Positions 44,770-53,812 of a stretch of 64,000 nt of DNA are shown piece after piece. The first letter of the stretch is position 1. Every line of letters starts with the position of its first letter. The DNA lies in assembly GCF_006385135.1 (NCBI RefSeq), contig NZ_CP041025.1:1023501-1087500 (forward strand), given 5' to 3'. The position numbers were made by a program, and so were the translations under genes. Source of the DNA: Paremcibacter congregatus. GTDB lineage: Bacteria > Pseudomonadota > Alphaproteobacteria > Sphingomonadales > Emcibacteraceae. Under the pieces are notes generated by a model. The model had not been told where the DNA came from. It did no database searches and saw only the letters and a list, made by a program, of their open reading frames with translations.

Positions 44770-45306
44770 ATGACGGAACAGGCGATAACATTGGTGATCG
44801 GAGGCGCGCGATCCGGCAAAAGCAGCTTCGCTGAAAGACTGGCCGAAGACAGTGGCAAAAAACTCTATTATATCGCGACAGCCGAAGCCCATGACGCAGA
44901 AATGGCGGCGCGCATTGCCGATCATCAAAAACGTCGGGAAGACCGCTGGATCACGATTCAGGAACCTCTCGACCTTGCCCGCGTGGTGTCAGAGACAGCG
45001 GCGACAGATCGGGTTATTCTGGTCGATTGCTTGACCCTGTGGCTGAGCAATATCATGTGTCGCGACGGCGATGTGGAAGCTTATTGTGAGGATCTGCTGG
45101 CGGCGTTGAAAAACATTAAGGGCCCGGTGATTTTTGTTGCCAATGAGGTGGGACTTGGTATCGTACCGGAGAATAAAATGGCGCGGGATTTCCGCGATGA
45201 CGCCGGGCGGCTTAATCAGGCGGTGGCGCGTCTTGCCCATGATGTTCATTTCATGGCGGCAGGCTTGTCGCTATGCATGAAAAGAGACGGTAATCCTCAA
45301 CAATAA
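44770..45306 (+). CDS. cobU: Adenosylcobinamide kinase / guanylyltransferase
   Basis: 178 residues with Walker A GGARSGKSSFAE at about 12-20 and the conserved VANEVGLGIVP. The bifunctional enzyme phosphorylates adenosylcobinamide and forms GDP-cobinamide. It begins ten bases after the ATP12 gene and starts the cobU-cobT-cobS-cobC-bluB run. Confidence 0.95.
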   Translation: MTEQAITLVIGGARSGKSSFAERLAEDSGKKLYYIATAEAHDAEMAARIADHQKRREDRWITIQEPLDLARVVSETAATDRVILVDCLTLWLSNIMCRDGDVEAYCEDLLAALKNIKGPVIFVANEVGLGIVPENKMARDFRDDAGRLNQAVARLAHDVHFMAAGLSLCMKRDGNPQQ

Positions 45307-45315
45307 AGGCGCGAC

Positions 45316-46338
45316 ATGGCAGATCAGATAATATTCACCGCGGAGGACCTGACCCGTATGCTCATTGATTTGCCGACCTGTAACCAGACCATTGGTGATC
45401 AGGCCCGGGCGCGTCAGAACAGCCTCACCAAACCGCAGGGATCTCTCGGCCATCTGGAAGAGTTGGCGATTTGGCTGGCCAGCTGGCAGGGTCGGGACGC
45501 GCCGTCAGTCGCGGACGCCTACTGTCTGGTCTTTGCCGGAAATCATGGCATCGCCGCCAAAGGCGTTTCGGCGTATCCTGCCGAGGTGACGGCGCAGATG
45601 GTGATGAATTTTGAACAGGGCGGGGCGGCGATCAATCAGCTCTGTCGGGTGAGTGGCGCCGTGCTGAAAGTTGTGGCGCTGGAGCTTGACCGACCAACGG
45701 ATGATTTGTCCCAGGGCCCGGCGATGACGGCGGAAGATTGCGCCCGTGCGCTTCAGGTCGGGCGCGATGCGGTTCCGGAAACGGCTGATATTCTATTGCT
45801 TGGAGAAATGGGAATTGGAAATTCGACCAGCGCGGCGGCCTTGTCGGCGGCCTGCTTTGGTGGAGCGGTGAAGGACTGGACCGGTCCGGGAACCGGCCTT
45901 GACCAGTCCGGGCTGGACTATAAAATCAATCTGATTGAACAGGCCATGTCCTGTCATGATAATATGTTAACATCCCCGTTTGAAATCCTGCGGCGACTTG
46001 GCGGGCGGGAACTGGCGGCAATTGCGGGGGCTGTAATCTGTGCCCGGGAACGCGGCATTCCGGTGATCCTTGACGGTTATATTTGTACGGCGGCAGCGGC
46101 GGTGCTGACAACGGGGGCGACAGCGGCGCTGGATCATTGCCAGGTCGCCCATCTCTCGCGGGAGCCGGGGCACCGGGTGTTGTCTGAAATCCTTGGGAAA
46201 CGCCCGATTCTTGATCTGGACATGCGGCTCGGGGAAGCCAGTGGCGCGGCCGTGGCGCTGATGGTGCTGCAGGCGGCGGTCGCGGTTCATAACGGCATGG
46301 CGACTTTCGCCGAAGCAGGGGTAAGTGAACATGACTAG
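45316..46338 (+). CDS. cobT: Nicotinate-nucleotide:DMB phosphoribosyltransferase
   Basis: 340 residues. Family motifs: SLTKPQGSLGHLEELA near the N terminus, FAGNHGIAAKGVSAYPAEVT, GEMGIGNSTSAAALS for the phosphate, and C-terminal FAEAGVS with the catalytic Glu. It activates dimethylbenzimidazole as alpha-ribazole phosphate. The C terminus overlaps the cobS start by eight bases. Confidence 0.96.
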   Translation: MADQIIFTAEDLTRMLIDLPTCNQTIGDQARARQNSLTKPQGSLGHLEELAIWLASWQGRDAPSVADAYCLVFAGNHGIAAKGVSAYPAEVTAQMVMNFEQGGAAINQLCRVSGAVLKVVALELDRPTDDLSQGPAMTAEDCARALQVGRDAVPETADILLLGEMGIGNSTSAAALSAACFGGAVKDWTGPGTGLDQSGLDYKINLIEQAMSCHDNMLTSPFEILRRLGGRELAAIAGAVICARERGIPVILDGYICTAAAAVLTTGATAALDHCQVAHLSREPGHRVLSEILGKRPILDLDMRLGEASGAAVALMVLQAAVAVHNGMATFAEAGVSEHD

Positions 46339-47140
46339 GGCATTGCAGTCGGCAGAGGTCAAAGAAATTTATCCAACTGGGCCGAAGGGCTGGCTCTGTG
46401 ATCTGGCGTCGGCCTTTATTCTGCTGACCCGTATTCCGGTGCCGTTGCGTTTTCTCACGCCACTGCCGCCGGATATGACCCGCAGCCTGTGGGCCTTCCC
46501 GTTGGTGGGATTTGTCGTATCCTTTGTCGGTGCAGGCGTGTTTTTTCTCGCCATTCTGGCGCAATTACCGTCGGTGATTGCCGCCTGTCTCGGCTTTCTG
46601 GCGATGATTTTTCTGACCGGGGCGTTTCATGAAGACGGCCTTGCCGATGTGGCGGATGGTTTTGGGGGTGGTTTCGGGCGGGACAGAAAGCTTGATATCA
46701 TGCGCGATAGCCGGGTGGGTACTTATGGCAGTCTTGCGGTTTTTAGCGCTCTGATCTTGCGGGTTTTCGCCGTCGGTTCCTTAAATCTGTCTTTCGCGAT
46801 CATTGCGTTTCTGGTGACCGGCACCGTCAGTCGCTATGGCATTTTGTGTTTGTTGCGTTTTATGAAACCGGCACGTGAGGAAGGCACCGGCACGGCGGCA
46901 GGGGTGCCGAGCCGGGTACAAATGGTCGTCGCGGGCCTTTTCTGTCTGGCGATCAGTTTTCTGTTGCTGCCGTTAAATTATGTGTTCCCGGTGCTGTTGA
47001 CGGGGCTGGGCGCTTTGGCGGTGGTCAGTTTTATCAGTCACCGCCAGATCGGCGGACATACCGGTGATGTGTTGGGCGCGGCACAGCAGGTCAGCGAGAT
47101 TGCGATGCTGATTTGTATCCTATCCGTGTGGCGGAGTTGA
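46331..47140 (+). CDS. cobS: Cobalamin 5'-phosphate synthase
   Basis: 269 residues, an integral membrane protein with about seven helices. The conserved TGAFHEDGLADVADGFGGG and KLDIMRDSRVGTYG carry the acidic metal site. It joins GDP-cobinamide to alpha-ribazole(-phosphate). I chose ATG 46331 (AGGGG ten bases upstream); GTG at 46325 is possible. It overlaps cobT by eight bases. Confidence 0.95.
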   Translation: MTRALQSAEVKEIYPTGPKGWLCDLASAFILLTRIPVPLRFLTPLPPDMTRSLWAFPLVGFVVSFVGAGVFFLAILAQLPSVIAACLGFLAMIFLTGAFHEDGLADVADGFGGGFGRDRKLDIMRDSRVGTYGSLAVFSALILRVFAVGSLNLSFAIIAFLVTGTVSRYGILCLLRFMKPAREEGTGTAAGVPSRVQMVVAGLFCLAISFLLLPLNYVFPVLLTGLGALAVVSFISHRQIGGHTGDVLGAAQQVSEIAMLICILSVWRS

Positions 47141-47142
47141 CC

Positions 47143-47766
47143 ATGATGATCAGGGACTGGTATCTCATCCGTCATGCGCCGGTGCTCGGGGCGCAGGAAA
47201 AGCTGTATCGATCCGGGGATGAGCCGGCGGACCTGTCCCAGACCGCGGTCCTGGATCGCCTGGCGGCACAGTTGCCGGAACAGGGACAATGGGTCACCAG
47301 CCCTCTGTTGCGGGCCATTATGACGGCCAGGGCGTTAGGGGACCGCATGCCGGATACGGTCAAGATGCGGGAAGACGCGCGACTGGAAGAACAGGATTTC
47401 GGGGACTGGTTCGGGCTCAGTTTTGATGAATTGTGGCAAAAGATAAAAGATCTGCCGCCGCACAACTGGTCACTGCTGGCGGCGGAAACCACCCCGGCGG
47501 GCGGCGAGAGTTTTATGGCGGTCTGGCAAAGGGTCGGGGACTTTTTAGCCGAGCAGGAGGATGTTGAAAAAGAAACCCCTCAGATTATCATTAGCCATGC
47601 GGGCGTTATTCGCGCTATAGTCGGTCATATTTTGGACATGACGCCGGATCAGGCGCTGTCCTTCGGCTGTGACCCCCTGTCATTGACCCATCTGCAATAT
47701 AGTGATCAGGCCCATGCGGGGGGGCAGTGGCGGCTTGTCGTCTTGAATCAGAATTTTGGAGAGTAA
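47143..47766 (+). CDS. cobC: Histidine-phosphatase, probable alpha-ribazole phosphatase
   Basis: 207 residues of the histidine phosphatase superfamily with the phospho-His motif LIRHAPV near residue 10, the second His in ISHAGVIRAIVGH and Glu in EEQDFGDWFG. Position between cobS and bluB makes the alpha-ribazole-5'-phosphate phosphatase role likely, although the family is broad. ATG 47143 starts two bases after cobS; ATG 47146 is also in frame. Confidence 0.85.
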   Translation: MMIRDWYLIRHAPVLGAQEKLYRSGDEPADLSQTAVLDRLAAQLPEQGQWVTSPLLRAIMTARALGDRMPDTVKMREDARLEEQDFGDWFGLSFDELWQKIKDLPPHNWSLLAAETTPAGGESFMAVWQRVGDFLAEQEDVEKETPQIIISHAGVIRAIVGHILDMTPDQALSFGCDPLSLTHLQYSDQAHAGGQWRLVVLNQNFGE

Positions 47767-47768
47767 TT

Positions 47769-48407
47769 ATGGCTGGCCCTGTCTTTGATGAGGAATTCCG
47801 CGCGAAACTATTTGACCTGTCGAAATGGCGTCGGGATGTGCGGCATTTTAAATCCGATCCGGTGGATGAGCAGATTATCCTCGATTGTCTGGAAGAGGCG
47901 ACCCACGCGCCTTCTGTCGGCAATTCTCAACCCTGGCGCTTTGTTTTTGTCGAGGACGCCGAAAAACGCGCCCGGCTGGCCGAATATTTTGAACAGGAAA
48001 ATGAAAAGGCCCTGAAGAGTTATATCAACGAACGGGCCGAAAAATATGCCAAGCTGAAGCTGGAAGGCATTCGTCAGGCGCCGGTGCAAATTTCGGTCTT
48101 CGCCGATACGGGGACGAAGGTTGGCTATAACCTTGGTTCCCGTTCTATGCCGCAATCAAAAATTTATTCCGTGGTGGCAGCGATACAGGTGCTGTGGTTC
48201 CTGTTGCGCAGTTATGGCGTCGGCCTCGGCTGGGTCAGCATCCTGCCGCCGGACAAAATGACCGGTCTGATGGATGTGGATCCTGACTGGACCTTTGTCG
48301 GCCACCTGTGTATCGGCTATCCCAAGTTTGAGACCGATACCCCGGAGCTGGTCCAGATGAAATGGCAGGACCGGCTCGATTTCGATAAATTCATCACCCG
48401 GAGATAG
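47769..48407 (+). CDS. bluB: 5,6-dimethylbenzimidazole synthase
   Basis: 212 residues of the nitroreductase fold. Motifs match BluB: WRRDVRHFKSDPVDEQ, APSVGNSQPWRFVFV, and PPDKMTGLMDVDPDWTFVGHLCIGYP. It cleaves reduced FMN with oxygen to make DMB, so the strain makes its lower ligand aerobically. GGAGAG precedes the ATG at 47769. It ends 14 bases before the convergent cobO. Confidence 0.93.
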   Translation: MAGPVFDEEFRAKLFDLSKWRRDVRHFKSDPVDEQIILDCLEEATHAPSVGNSQPWRFVFVEDAEKRARLAEYFEQENEKALKSYINERAEKYAKLKLEGIRQAPVQISVFADTGTKVGYNLGSRSMPQSKIYSVVAAIQVLWFLLRSYGVGLGWVSILPPDKMTGLMDVDPDWTFVGHLCIGYPKFETDTPELVQMKWQDRLDFDKFITRR

Positions 48408-48421
48408 GGTATAACGCCGCG

Positions 48422-49048
48422 TTAAAAGTCGAGACCTTGAACTGCCTTGATGCCGGCGTCAAAGGGGTGTTTGACCTTTTTCATTTCCGTGACCAGATCG
48501 GCTACTTCGATCAGGGCGTCAGGGGCGTTGCGGCCTGTGATGATCACATGGGTGTCTTTATGGCGCTTGCTAACCTGTTCGATCACGTCTTCCACCGGCA
48601 GGTAACCATTGCGCAATACGATATTGAGTTCGTCAAGCAGCACCAGTTGATAGGCCCCGCTCTGCATCATTTCACAGCTCAGGTCCCATGCGGCGCGGGC
48701 GGCTTTGATGTCCCGTTCCCGGTCCTGGGTGTTCCAGGTGAAGCCTTCACCCATGGCGCGGAGGGTCACCAGATCGTCAAAGCGCTTGAAGAACTCCTTT
48801 TCGCCTGTTTTCCAGGTGCCTTTGATATATTGTACGATACCGACATTCCAGCCGACGCCCAGTGCGCGGATTACGGTGCCGAAAGCGGCGGTGGACTTGC
48901 CCTTACCGTCGCCGGTATTGACCAGAAGCAGGCTGTGATCGGCCTTCTTCTTGGATTTGACGATTTCCCTTTGTTTAGCCTGTTGTTCCTTCATGGCCTT
49001 GGTGTGGGCGGCGTTAATGTCTTTTTCTGAAGCTGTCTGAGAACTCAT
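48422..49048 (-). CDS. cobO: Cob(I)alamin/corrinoid adenosyltransferase CobO
   Basis: 208 residues with P-loop NTGDGKGKSTAAFG near residue 45 and the family blocks RALGVGWNVGIVQYIKG and VLLDELNIVLRNGYLP. It transfers 5'-deoxyadenosyl to the reduced cobalt of corrinoids. It is last in the btuB operon; its ATG overlaps the cobD stop by four bases. Confidence 0.95.
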   Translation of the reverse strand: MSSQTASEKDINAAHTKAMKEQQAKQREIVKSKKKADHSLLLVNTGDGKGKSTAAFGTVIRALGVGWNVGIVQYIKGTWKTGEKEFFKRFDDLVTLRAMGEGFTWNTQDRERDIKAARAAWDLSCEMMQSGAYQLVLLDELNIVLRNGYLPVEDVIEQVSKRHKDTHVIITGRNAPDALIEVADLVTEMKKVKHPFDAGIKAVQGLDF

Positions 49049-50067
49049 AAGAGGGGATCCTGTAAAAGTGTGTTAAGCCGATCGAAGGCGGTCTCTGTTG
49101 GCGCCAGGCCAAAGCGTAAATGATCCGGCCGGTCATGAAAACGGCGGGTGTAAATTCCGGCTTGGGCCAGATGATAAAACAGTTCGGGAATGTTGTCCCC
49201 GGTGATAAAGCAGTAGAGGTCTGTCCGCCCTACAAGGCGATAGCCACTCCCCTTTAGCAGATCGCACAGGCGATCCATTTGCCGGGCCAGTGTTTTGTGG
49301 GTGGTGGTGATCCAGGCGGTGTCGGCAACCGCCGTTGTGGCGATTTCCAGGGTCAGGGTGGAAATATTCCACAAGGCAGACAGGCTGATCATGCGCTGGC
49401 AAAAGCCGGGCGAGGCATGGAGAACGCCGAGACGCAATCCGGCGAGGCCGAAGAATTTTCCTAGAGACCGCAAAACAAAAACGCCGTCGGGTAGGTCATA
49501 ATTGATCAGGCTGTTTTCCGGTGTCAGATCCATGAAGGCTTCGTCAATGACCAGAATGCCATTTTTAGCCGTATAGGACAGGGCGAAAGCGTAAAGCTGC
49601 GCCGGTTCTATTGTTGCCCCGTCAGGATTGTTGGGGGTGGTGATCTGGATGATCTTTCCAGCTGGGATCATGGACAGACTTTCCGCCGTATAGGGCAGAA
49701 AATGAACCGTATGTCCCATGCGGTCCCAACTGTGGCCATGTTCCTGATAGGTTGGACCGAGCACATAGACATCACTGTGAGGAAACAAGGCGGGCAACTT
49801 TTCCAGTAAAGCCTGAGACCCTGGGCCAAACACCAGTTTTTCAGCGGTGCAGTTGAGATAGCGGGCATAGGCCTGTCGGCAACGTTCATAGTCATTATCA
49901 CCCGGCAACCTGTTGCCAGCCTGATATAATCTTTCGGAGGATAATTTTTCCATCCACGGATAGCCCCAGGGGTTTATGCCAGTGGAAAGATCAACCCAGG
50001 GGGTATGGGCATCCGGATAAGTCTGTTTGATGCGGTGGAGGTCGCCGCCATGGAAACGTGGTGTCAT
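49045..50067 (-). CDS. cobD: Threonine-phosphate decarboxylase CobD-type
   Basis: 340 residues, a class I/II PLP enzyme: LSTGINPWGYP at the start, NNPDG near the substrate loop, D-E-AFMDL, and the PLP Lys in LRSLGKFFGLAGLRLG. It makes (R)-1-amino-2-propanol phosphate from threonine phosphate for the B12 linker. In the Pseudomonas/alpha nomenclature it is called CobC. The start overlaps cbiB by 4 nt and its stop overlaps cobO by 4 nt. Confidence 0.92.
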   Translation of the reverse strand: MTPRFHGGDLHRIKQTYPDAHTPWVDLSTGINPWGYPWMEKLSSERLYQAGNRLPGDNDYERCRQAYARYLNCTAEKLVFGPGSQALLEKLPALFPHSDVYVLGPTYQEHGHSWDRMGHTVHFLPYTAESLSMIPAGKIIQITTPNNPDGATIEPAQLYAFALSYTAKNGILVIDEAFMDLTPENSLINYDLPDGVFVLRSLGKFFGLAGLRLGVLHASPGFCQRMISLSALWNISTLTLEIATTAVADTAWITTTHKTLARQMDRLCDLLKGSGYRLVGRTDLYCFITGDNIPELFYHLAQAGIYTRRFHDRPDHLRFGLAPTETAFDRLNTLLQDPLL

Positions 50068-51065
50068 TGGTTTAATATTCCCCAAAATGTCAAAATAAAC
50101 AGGAAGATGACCAATGCCCGATAAATGACACGGATAGATTGATCAATATCAACATCAGACAGATTCTCCCGACCTTCCCCGAGCCATACACCCCGGGCGT
50201 TTTCACCGTGATAACTGCGTGGGCCGCCCAGGCGAAAGTCGAGTGCCCCGGCGAGAGCCGATTCCGGCCAGCCGGCATTAGGGGAACGATGTTGTGGGGC
50301 ATAGCGTTGTGCCATATGCAGGGCCCGGGCAGGTGACGCCTTCACGGTAAAGATGGCAGCCCCGATGATGAGCAGGGCGGTGAGGCGCGCCGGGATATAA
50401 TTGGCCAGATCATCAAGACGGGCGGCGGCCCAGCCAAAAGACATATATCTGTCGTTTTTATGACCAATCATACTGTCAGCGGTATTGAGCGCCTTATAAA
50501 GGATCAGGCCGGGCAGACCGGCAAGCAGGAAATAGAAGGCCGGGGCAATCACGCCGTCTGAAAAATTCTCGGCCAGGCTTTCTGTGGCGGCGCGGCTTAT
50601 AGCAGGGGCGTTCATCTGTGTGGTGTCGCGTCCGACAATCATGCTGACCTGATGGCGGGCGGCATCAATGTCATGGGTGCGAAGGGGATGTTCAACGGCT
50701 CGTACGTGATCAATCAGGCTGCGGCTGGACAGGAAAATACTGGACAAGAGAACAAAGACCAGGCCGCTGATCAGGCTATGGGATGTGGCGGAAAATACCA
50801 GATGAAGAGCGTAACCGACAGCGCCGACCGTCCCGAGATAGGCGATGAGGCATAATCCTCCCATAATCCTGCGTGTTCCATCAGAGGTTGCCGGTCGATT
50901 GCCAAGACGTTCCAGCCCCATCAGCAGGCCGCCCATCCACACCACAGGGTGCGGCAGATGACGATAAAGCCACCGGGGATCACCGATGAGAAGATCAAGC
51001 AGCAGAACAAGGACCAGGGTCCAGAGATGCGGCAGGCCTGTGATATGTTCGGCAGACCAGATCAC
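50064..51065 (-). CDS. cbiB: Adenosylcobinamide-phosphate synthase
   Basis: 333 residues with about six membrane segments. Family motifs: LLDLLIGDPRWLYRHLPHPVVWMG near the N terminus and APAFYFLLAGLPGLILYKALNTADSMIGH. It attaches aminopropanol(-phosphate) to adenosylcobyric acid. GTG start at 51065 follows GGGAG and overlaps the btuD stop by 4 nt (GTGA). The alpha/Pseudomonas name is CobD. Confidence 0.93.
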   Translation of the reverse strand: MIWSAEHITGLPHLWTLVLVLLLDLLIGDPRWLYRHLPHPVVWMGGLLMGLERLGNRPATSDGTRRIMGGLCLIAYLGTVGAVGYALHLVFSATSHSLISGLVFVLLSSIFLSSRSLIDHVRAVEHPLRTHDIDAARHQVSMIVGRDTTQMNAPAISRAATESLAENFSDGVIAPAFYFLLAGLPGLILYKALNTADSMIGHKNDRYMSFGWAAARLDDLANYIPARLTALLIIGAAIFTVKASPARALHMAQRYAPQHRSPNAGWPESALAGALDFRLGGPRSYHGENARGVWLGEGRENLSDVDIDQSIRVIYRALVIFLFILTFWGILNQ

Positions 51066-51886
51066 TCGTGTCTCCCTTTATGCCGTGGGGTCCCGGACCG
51101 TTTCCAGGGGACGAGGAAATGGTCTCCGTTTTCGTGCCAGCGGCTCGCCTGGATATGATAGGCCCGGTCGAGGTTTTCTTCGGTCAGGACATTTTCTGCT
51201 GTACCGTGGGCCATGATCTCGCCGTCATGCATCAGAACAAGATCATCGCAGTAGCGTTGCGCCAGGGTCAGATCATGGAGGACGATTAAAACCCCGTGGC
51301 CCGCGCGGGACAGATCGTGCAGGATGTCCATCACCTGGAGTTGGTGATAGGGGTCGAGCGAGGCGATCGGTTCATCGGCGCAGAGATATTCCGCCTGGGA
51401 CACGATGGTTCGCGCCAGCATGACACAGGCGCGCTCGCCGCCGGACAAGGTGGTGGTCAGGCGATCTTTCAGGTGCAGGGTATCAGTGGTGACCATCGCC
51501 TGATGGATGATCTCACGGTCCGCCGCGGTGATTTTCTGCCAGGGATCAAGGTGTGGGATGCGACCCAGCGCAATGATATGTTCCACATCCAGCGGCCAAT
51601 GCACCGGCGCGCCCTGGGCGGCGTAGGAAACCCGCTTTGCGCGTTCTTTCAAAGACCAGCCGTCAAGGGTAGCGCCATTGAGGGTGATCTCGCCCGCCTG
51701 ATGGTCCGTCAACCCCAGAATGGCTTTCAGCAGTGTACTTTTCCCCGCGCCATTGGGACCGATCAGGCCGACGAGCTTGCCTTTGGGGACATTCAGCGAT
51801 GCGCCGTTGAGAATCTTGCGGTCATTGAGGGTGACATGGATGTCACGGGCCTGCAGGCTGTTTGATGTCGTGGTGTCTGTGGTCAT
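51062..51886 (-). CDS. btuD: Corrinoid ABC transporter ATP-binding protein
   Basis: 274 residues, an ABC ATPase with Walker A GPNGAGKST near residue 45, Q-loop, signature LSGGERACVMLA and Walker B YLCADEPIASLD. It energises import. FecCD-type transporters carry iron-siderophores, heme or B12; location under a cobalamin riboswitch beside cob genes points to B12/cobinamide. It overlaps btuC by 4 nt. Confidence 0.93.
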   Translation of the reverse strand: MTTDTTTSNSLQARDIHVTLNDRKILNGASLNVPKGKLVGLIGPNGAGKSTLLKAILGLTDHQAGEITLNGATLDGWSLKERAKRVSYAAQGAPVHWPLDVEHIIALGRIPHLDPWQKITAADREIIHQAMVTTDTLHLKDRLTTTLSGGERACVMLARTIVSQAEYLCADEPIASLDPYHQLQVMDILHDLSRAGHGVLIVLHDLTLAQRYCDDLVLMHDGEIMAHGTAENVLTEENLDRAYHIQASRWHENGDHFLVPWKRSGTPRHKGRHE

Positions 51887-52878
51887 CGCATGGCTCCCCG
51901 TGTTTTATAAATGATATAGAGGAACAAGGGGGCGCCGACAAAGGCGGTGACCACACCGAGCCTGAGCTGCCCGTGACCGACCGGCATGCGGGTGATCAGG
52001 TCGGCAATGGTCAGCAGAATCGCGCCGAGCAGGGCGCTGGGGATCAGAAGCCGTCCGGGCGCATGGCCAATGAGGCTGCGCACCATATGCGGCACGACAA
52101 GCCCGACAAATCCGATGGAACCGCAGACGGATACGGCAGCCCCGACTGATATGGCGCTGCCGACAATCACCTGCAGGCGCAGACGGTTGAGATTGATGCC
52201 AAGGGTCTGGGCGGTTTCTTCCCCGAGACTGCTGGCGTTCAAACCTTGTCCAATATTGAACATCAAGGCCCACCCGAGAAGAATGAAGGGCGCGGCGAGA
52301 CTGAGGTCCGTCATGGTGCGATTGTCCAGAGATCCCAGAATCCACATGATCATATCCTGCAGGGACATGGGATTGGGTGCAAAATTCATGGCCAGTGAAA
52401 TGGCGGCGGTGGCGAGAGAGCTGATGCCGATCCCGGCCAGGATCAGGGTCAATACACTGCTGTCGCGGCGGGACACCACCGACAGGGTGAAGGTGGCAAT
52501 TAACGCACCGCCCATGGACAGTATTTGGATCGCGAGAGGAAAGATGGAAGACAAGCCAAAATAAATGGCGGTTACTGCGCCCAAACTGGCGGTGGCTGAT
52601 ACTCCGATGACACCGGGGTCGGCCAGAGGATTACGCAGAAGACCTTGCAGAGCCGCCCCGGACAGACCAAGCGTCGCCCCGGCAAATATACCAAGCAAGA
52701 CCCGCGGCAGACGTAATTCCAGGACGATGATTTGGACACTGTCAGAAGCCGTACCGGTCAGGGCGGCGAATATTTCTCCCGGAGTAAGGCTGGCGGCGCC
52801 AATAAACAGAGACATAAATGCAATGCAAGCCAGACCGGCCAACAGAAGGATATTCATATACAGGGGGGCTATTTTCAT
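51883..52878 (-). CDS. btuC: Corrinoid ABC transporter permease (FecCD family)
   Basis: 331 residues with about ten membrane helices. FecCD motifs include RLPRVLLGIFAGATLGLSGAALQGLLRNPLADP and GSIGFVGLVVPHMVR near the C terminus. It forms the transmembrane channel for the BtuD/BtuF system. It overlaps the binding protein gene upstream and the ATPase gene downstream by 4 nt each. Confidence 0.93.
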   Translation of the reverse strand: MKIAPLYMNILLLAGLACIAFMSLFIGAASLTPGEIFAALTGTASDSVQIIVLELRLPRVLLGIFAGATLGLSGAALQGLLRNPLADPGVIGVSATASLGAVTAIYFGLSSIFPLAIQILSMGGALIATFTLSVVSRRDSSVLTLILAGIGISSLATAAISLAMNFAPNPMSLQDMIMWILGSLDNRTMTDLSLAAPFILLGWALMFNIGQGLNASSLGEETAQTLGINLNRLRLQVIVGSAISVGAAVSVCGSIGFVGLVVPHMVRSLIGHAPGRLLIPSALLGAILLTIADLITRMPVGHGQLRLGVVTAFVGAPLFLYIIYKTRGAMR

Positions 52879-53774
52879 GGCATGTCTTTTCGCGAAGGAG
52901 CGGGCGGGAAAAATTTCTCTGTGGCGGTTTGAATATATTCAATGGCATCGACTGAAAAGATGCCATTACAGGACAGATAACGCCCCGGAATCAGAATACT
53001 GGGGATGTTGTCTATCATCTTGCTGATACGGTGGTGGCGGGAAAGACTCCAGTTAGAAACATGCAGTTTTTCCATATCAAAAAAGCTGCCAATGATCACG
53101 TCGGGCGGGTTTTGCACCAAGGCTTCCAGGGGAAGAGGCTGCCAGCCTTTCAGGCCAGCCTCCTCAGCAAAGGAGAGGAAGCCTGCTTGTTTTATCATGT
53201 CATTGACGAAAGTATTCTCCCCCGCAGTAATGCCGCCCGGCGTGATATAGGCGGCGCGCAGGCCGTGATGAGCAACGGTGAAAGCGGCGGTTTTTGCTTC
53301 GACGGCTTTCAGGCGGGTTTTATAATCCTCTATCATGTCTTCGGCCCTGCTCTGCTGATCAAGTGCCTCGGCTATGATGCGGATATTTTTATAGAGCAGT
53401 TCAGCCCCGGTACCGTAAGCTGCCGAGGCGACTTTGATAGAGGTTCGATCGAGCAGGGGCAGCATTTTGTATCCGCCCCAATAGCGTACGACCACATCGG
53501 GATTCAACCGCAGAACCTGTTCCGTATGGGCCTGAAACAGGGGCAGGCCGACGGCCTGGTCGCGATAGAAGGAATGATCCTCAATCGCATCTTCGGTGAG
53601 AGCCATAATCTGGTCTCGGTCCGCCAGAGACAACAGAAACTGGTCGGCGCAATAATCAAGCGATACGGCCTGTGGTTTTTCCGTCGCAAAAAGCCCCTGC
53701 GGCGAGAGGGCGACAAAAAATGCCGCAAGCGTCGGGAGAAGATTTCTCATCCGGTGGGCTGCGGCATTTTTCAT
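52875..53774 (-). CDS. btuF: Corrinoid-binding periplasmic protein
   Basis: 299 residues: signal peptide to about residue 30, then the helical-backbone (type III) binding-protein fold with VSLDYCADQFLLSLADRDQIMAL, RLNPDVVVRYWGGYK and NPPDVIIGSF. The type matches BtuF-like proteins. ATG 53774 has AGGA seven bases upstream. It follows the TonB receptor by 38 nt. Confidence 0.88.
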   Translation of the reverse strand: MKNAAAHRMRNLLPTLAAFFVALSPQGLFATEKPQAVSLDYCADQFLLSLADRDQIMALTEDAIEDHSFYRDQAVGLPLFQAHTEQVLRLNPDVVVRYWGGYKMLPLLDRTSIKVASAAYGTGAELLYKNIRIIAEALDQQSRAEDMIEDYKTRLKAVEAKTAAFTVAHHGLRAAYITPGGITAGENTFVNDMIKQAGFLSFAEEAGLKGWQPLPLEALVQNPPDVIIGSFFDMEKLHVSNWSLSRHHRISKMIDNIPSILIPGRYLSCNGIFSVDAIEYIQTATEKFFPPAPSRKDMP

Positions 53775-53812
53775 ATCATTTTCCTGATGTCAGGGGTTAA
53801 CGGTGGCGGGGC

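Noticed and set aside
51062-53774. Iron-siderophore identity for the FecCD-type transporter
   Set aside because: The fold alone permits it, but the cobalamin riboswitch and overlap with cbiB-cobD-cobO favour corrinoids.
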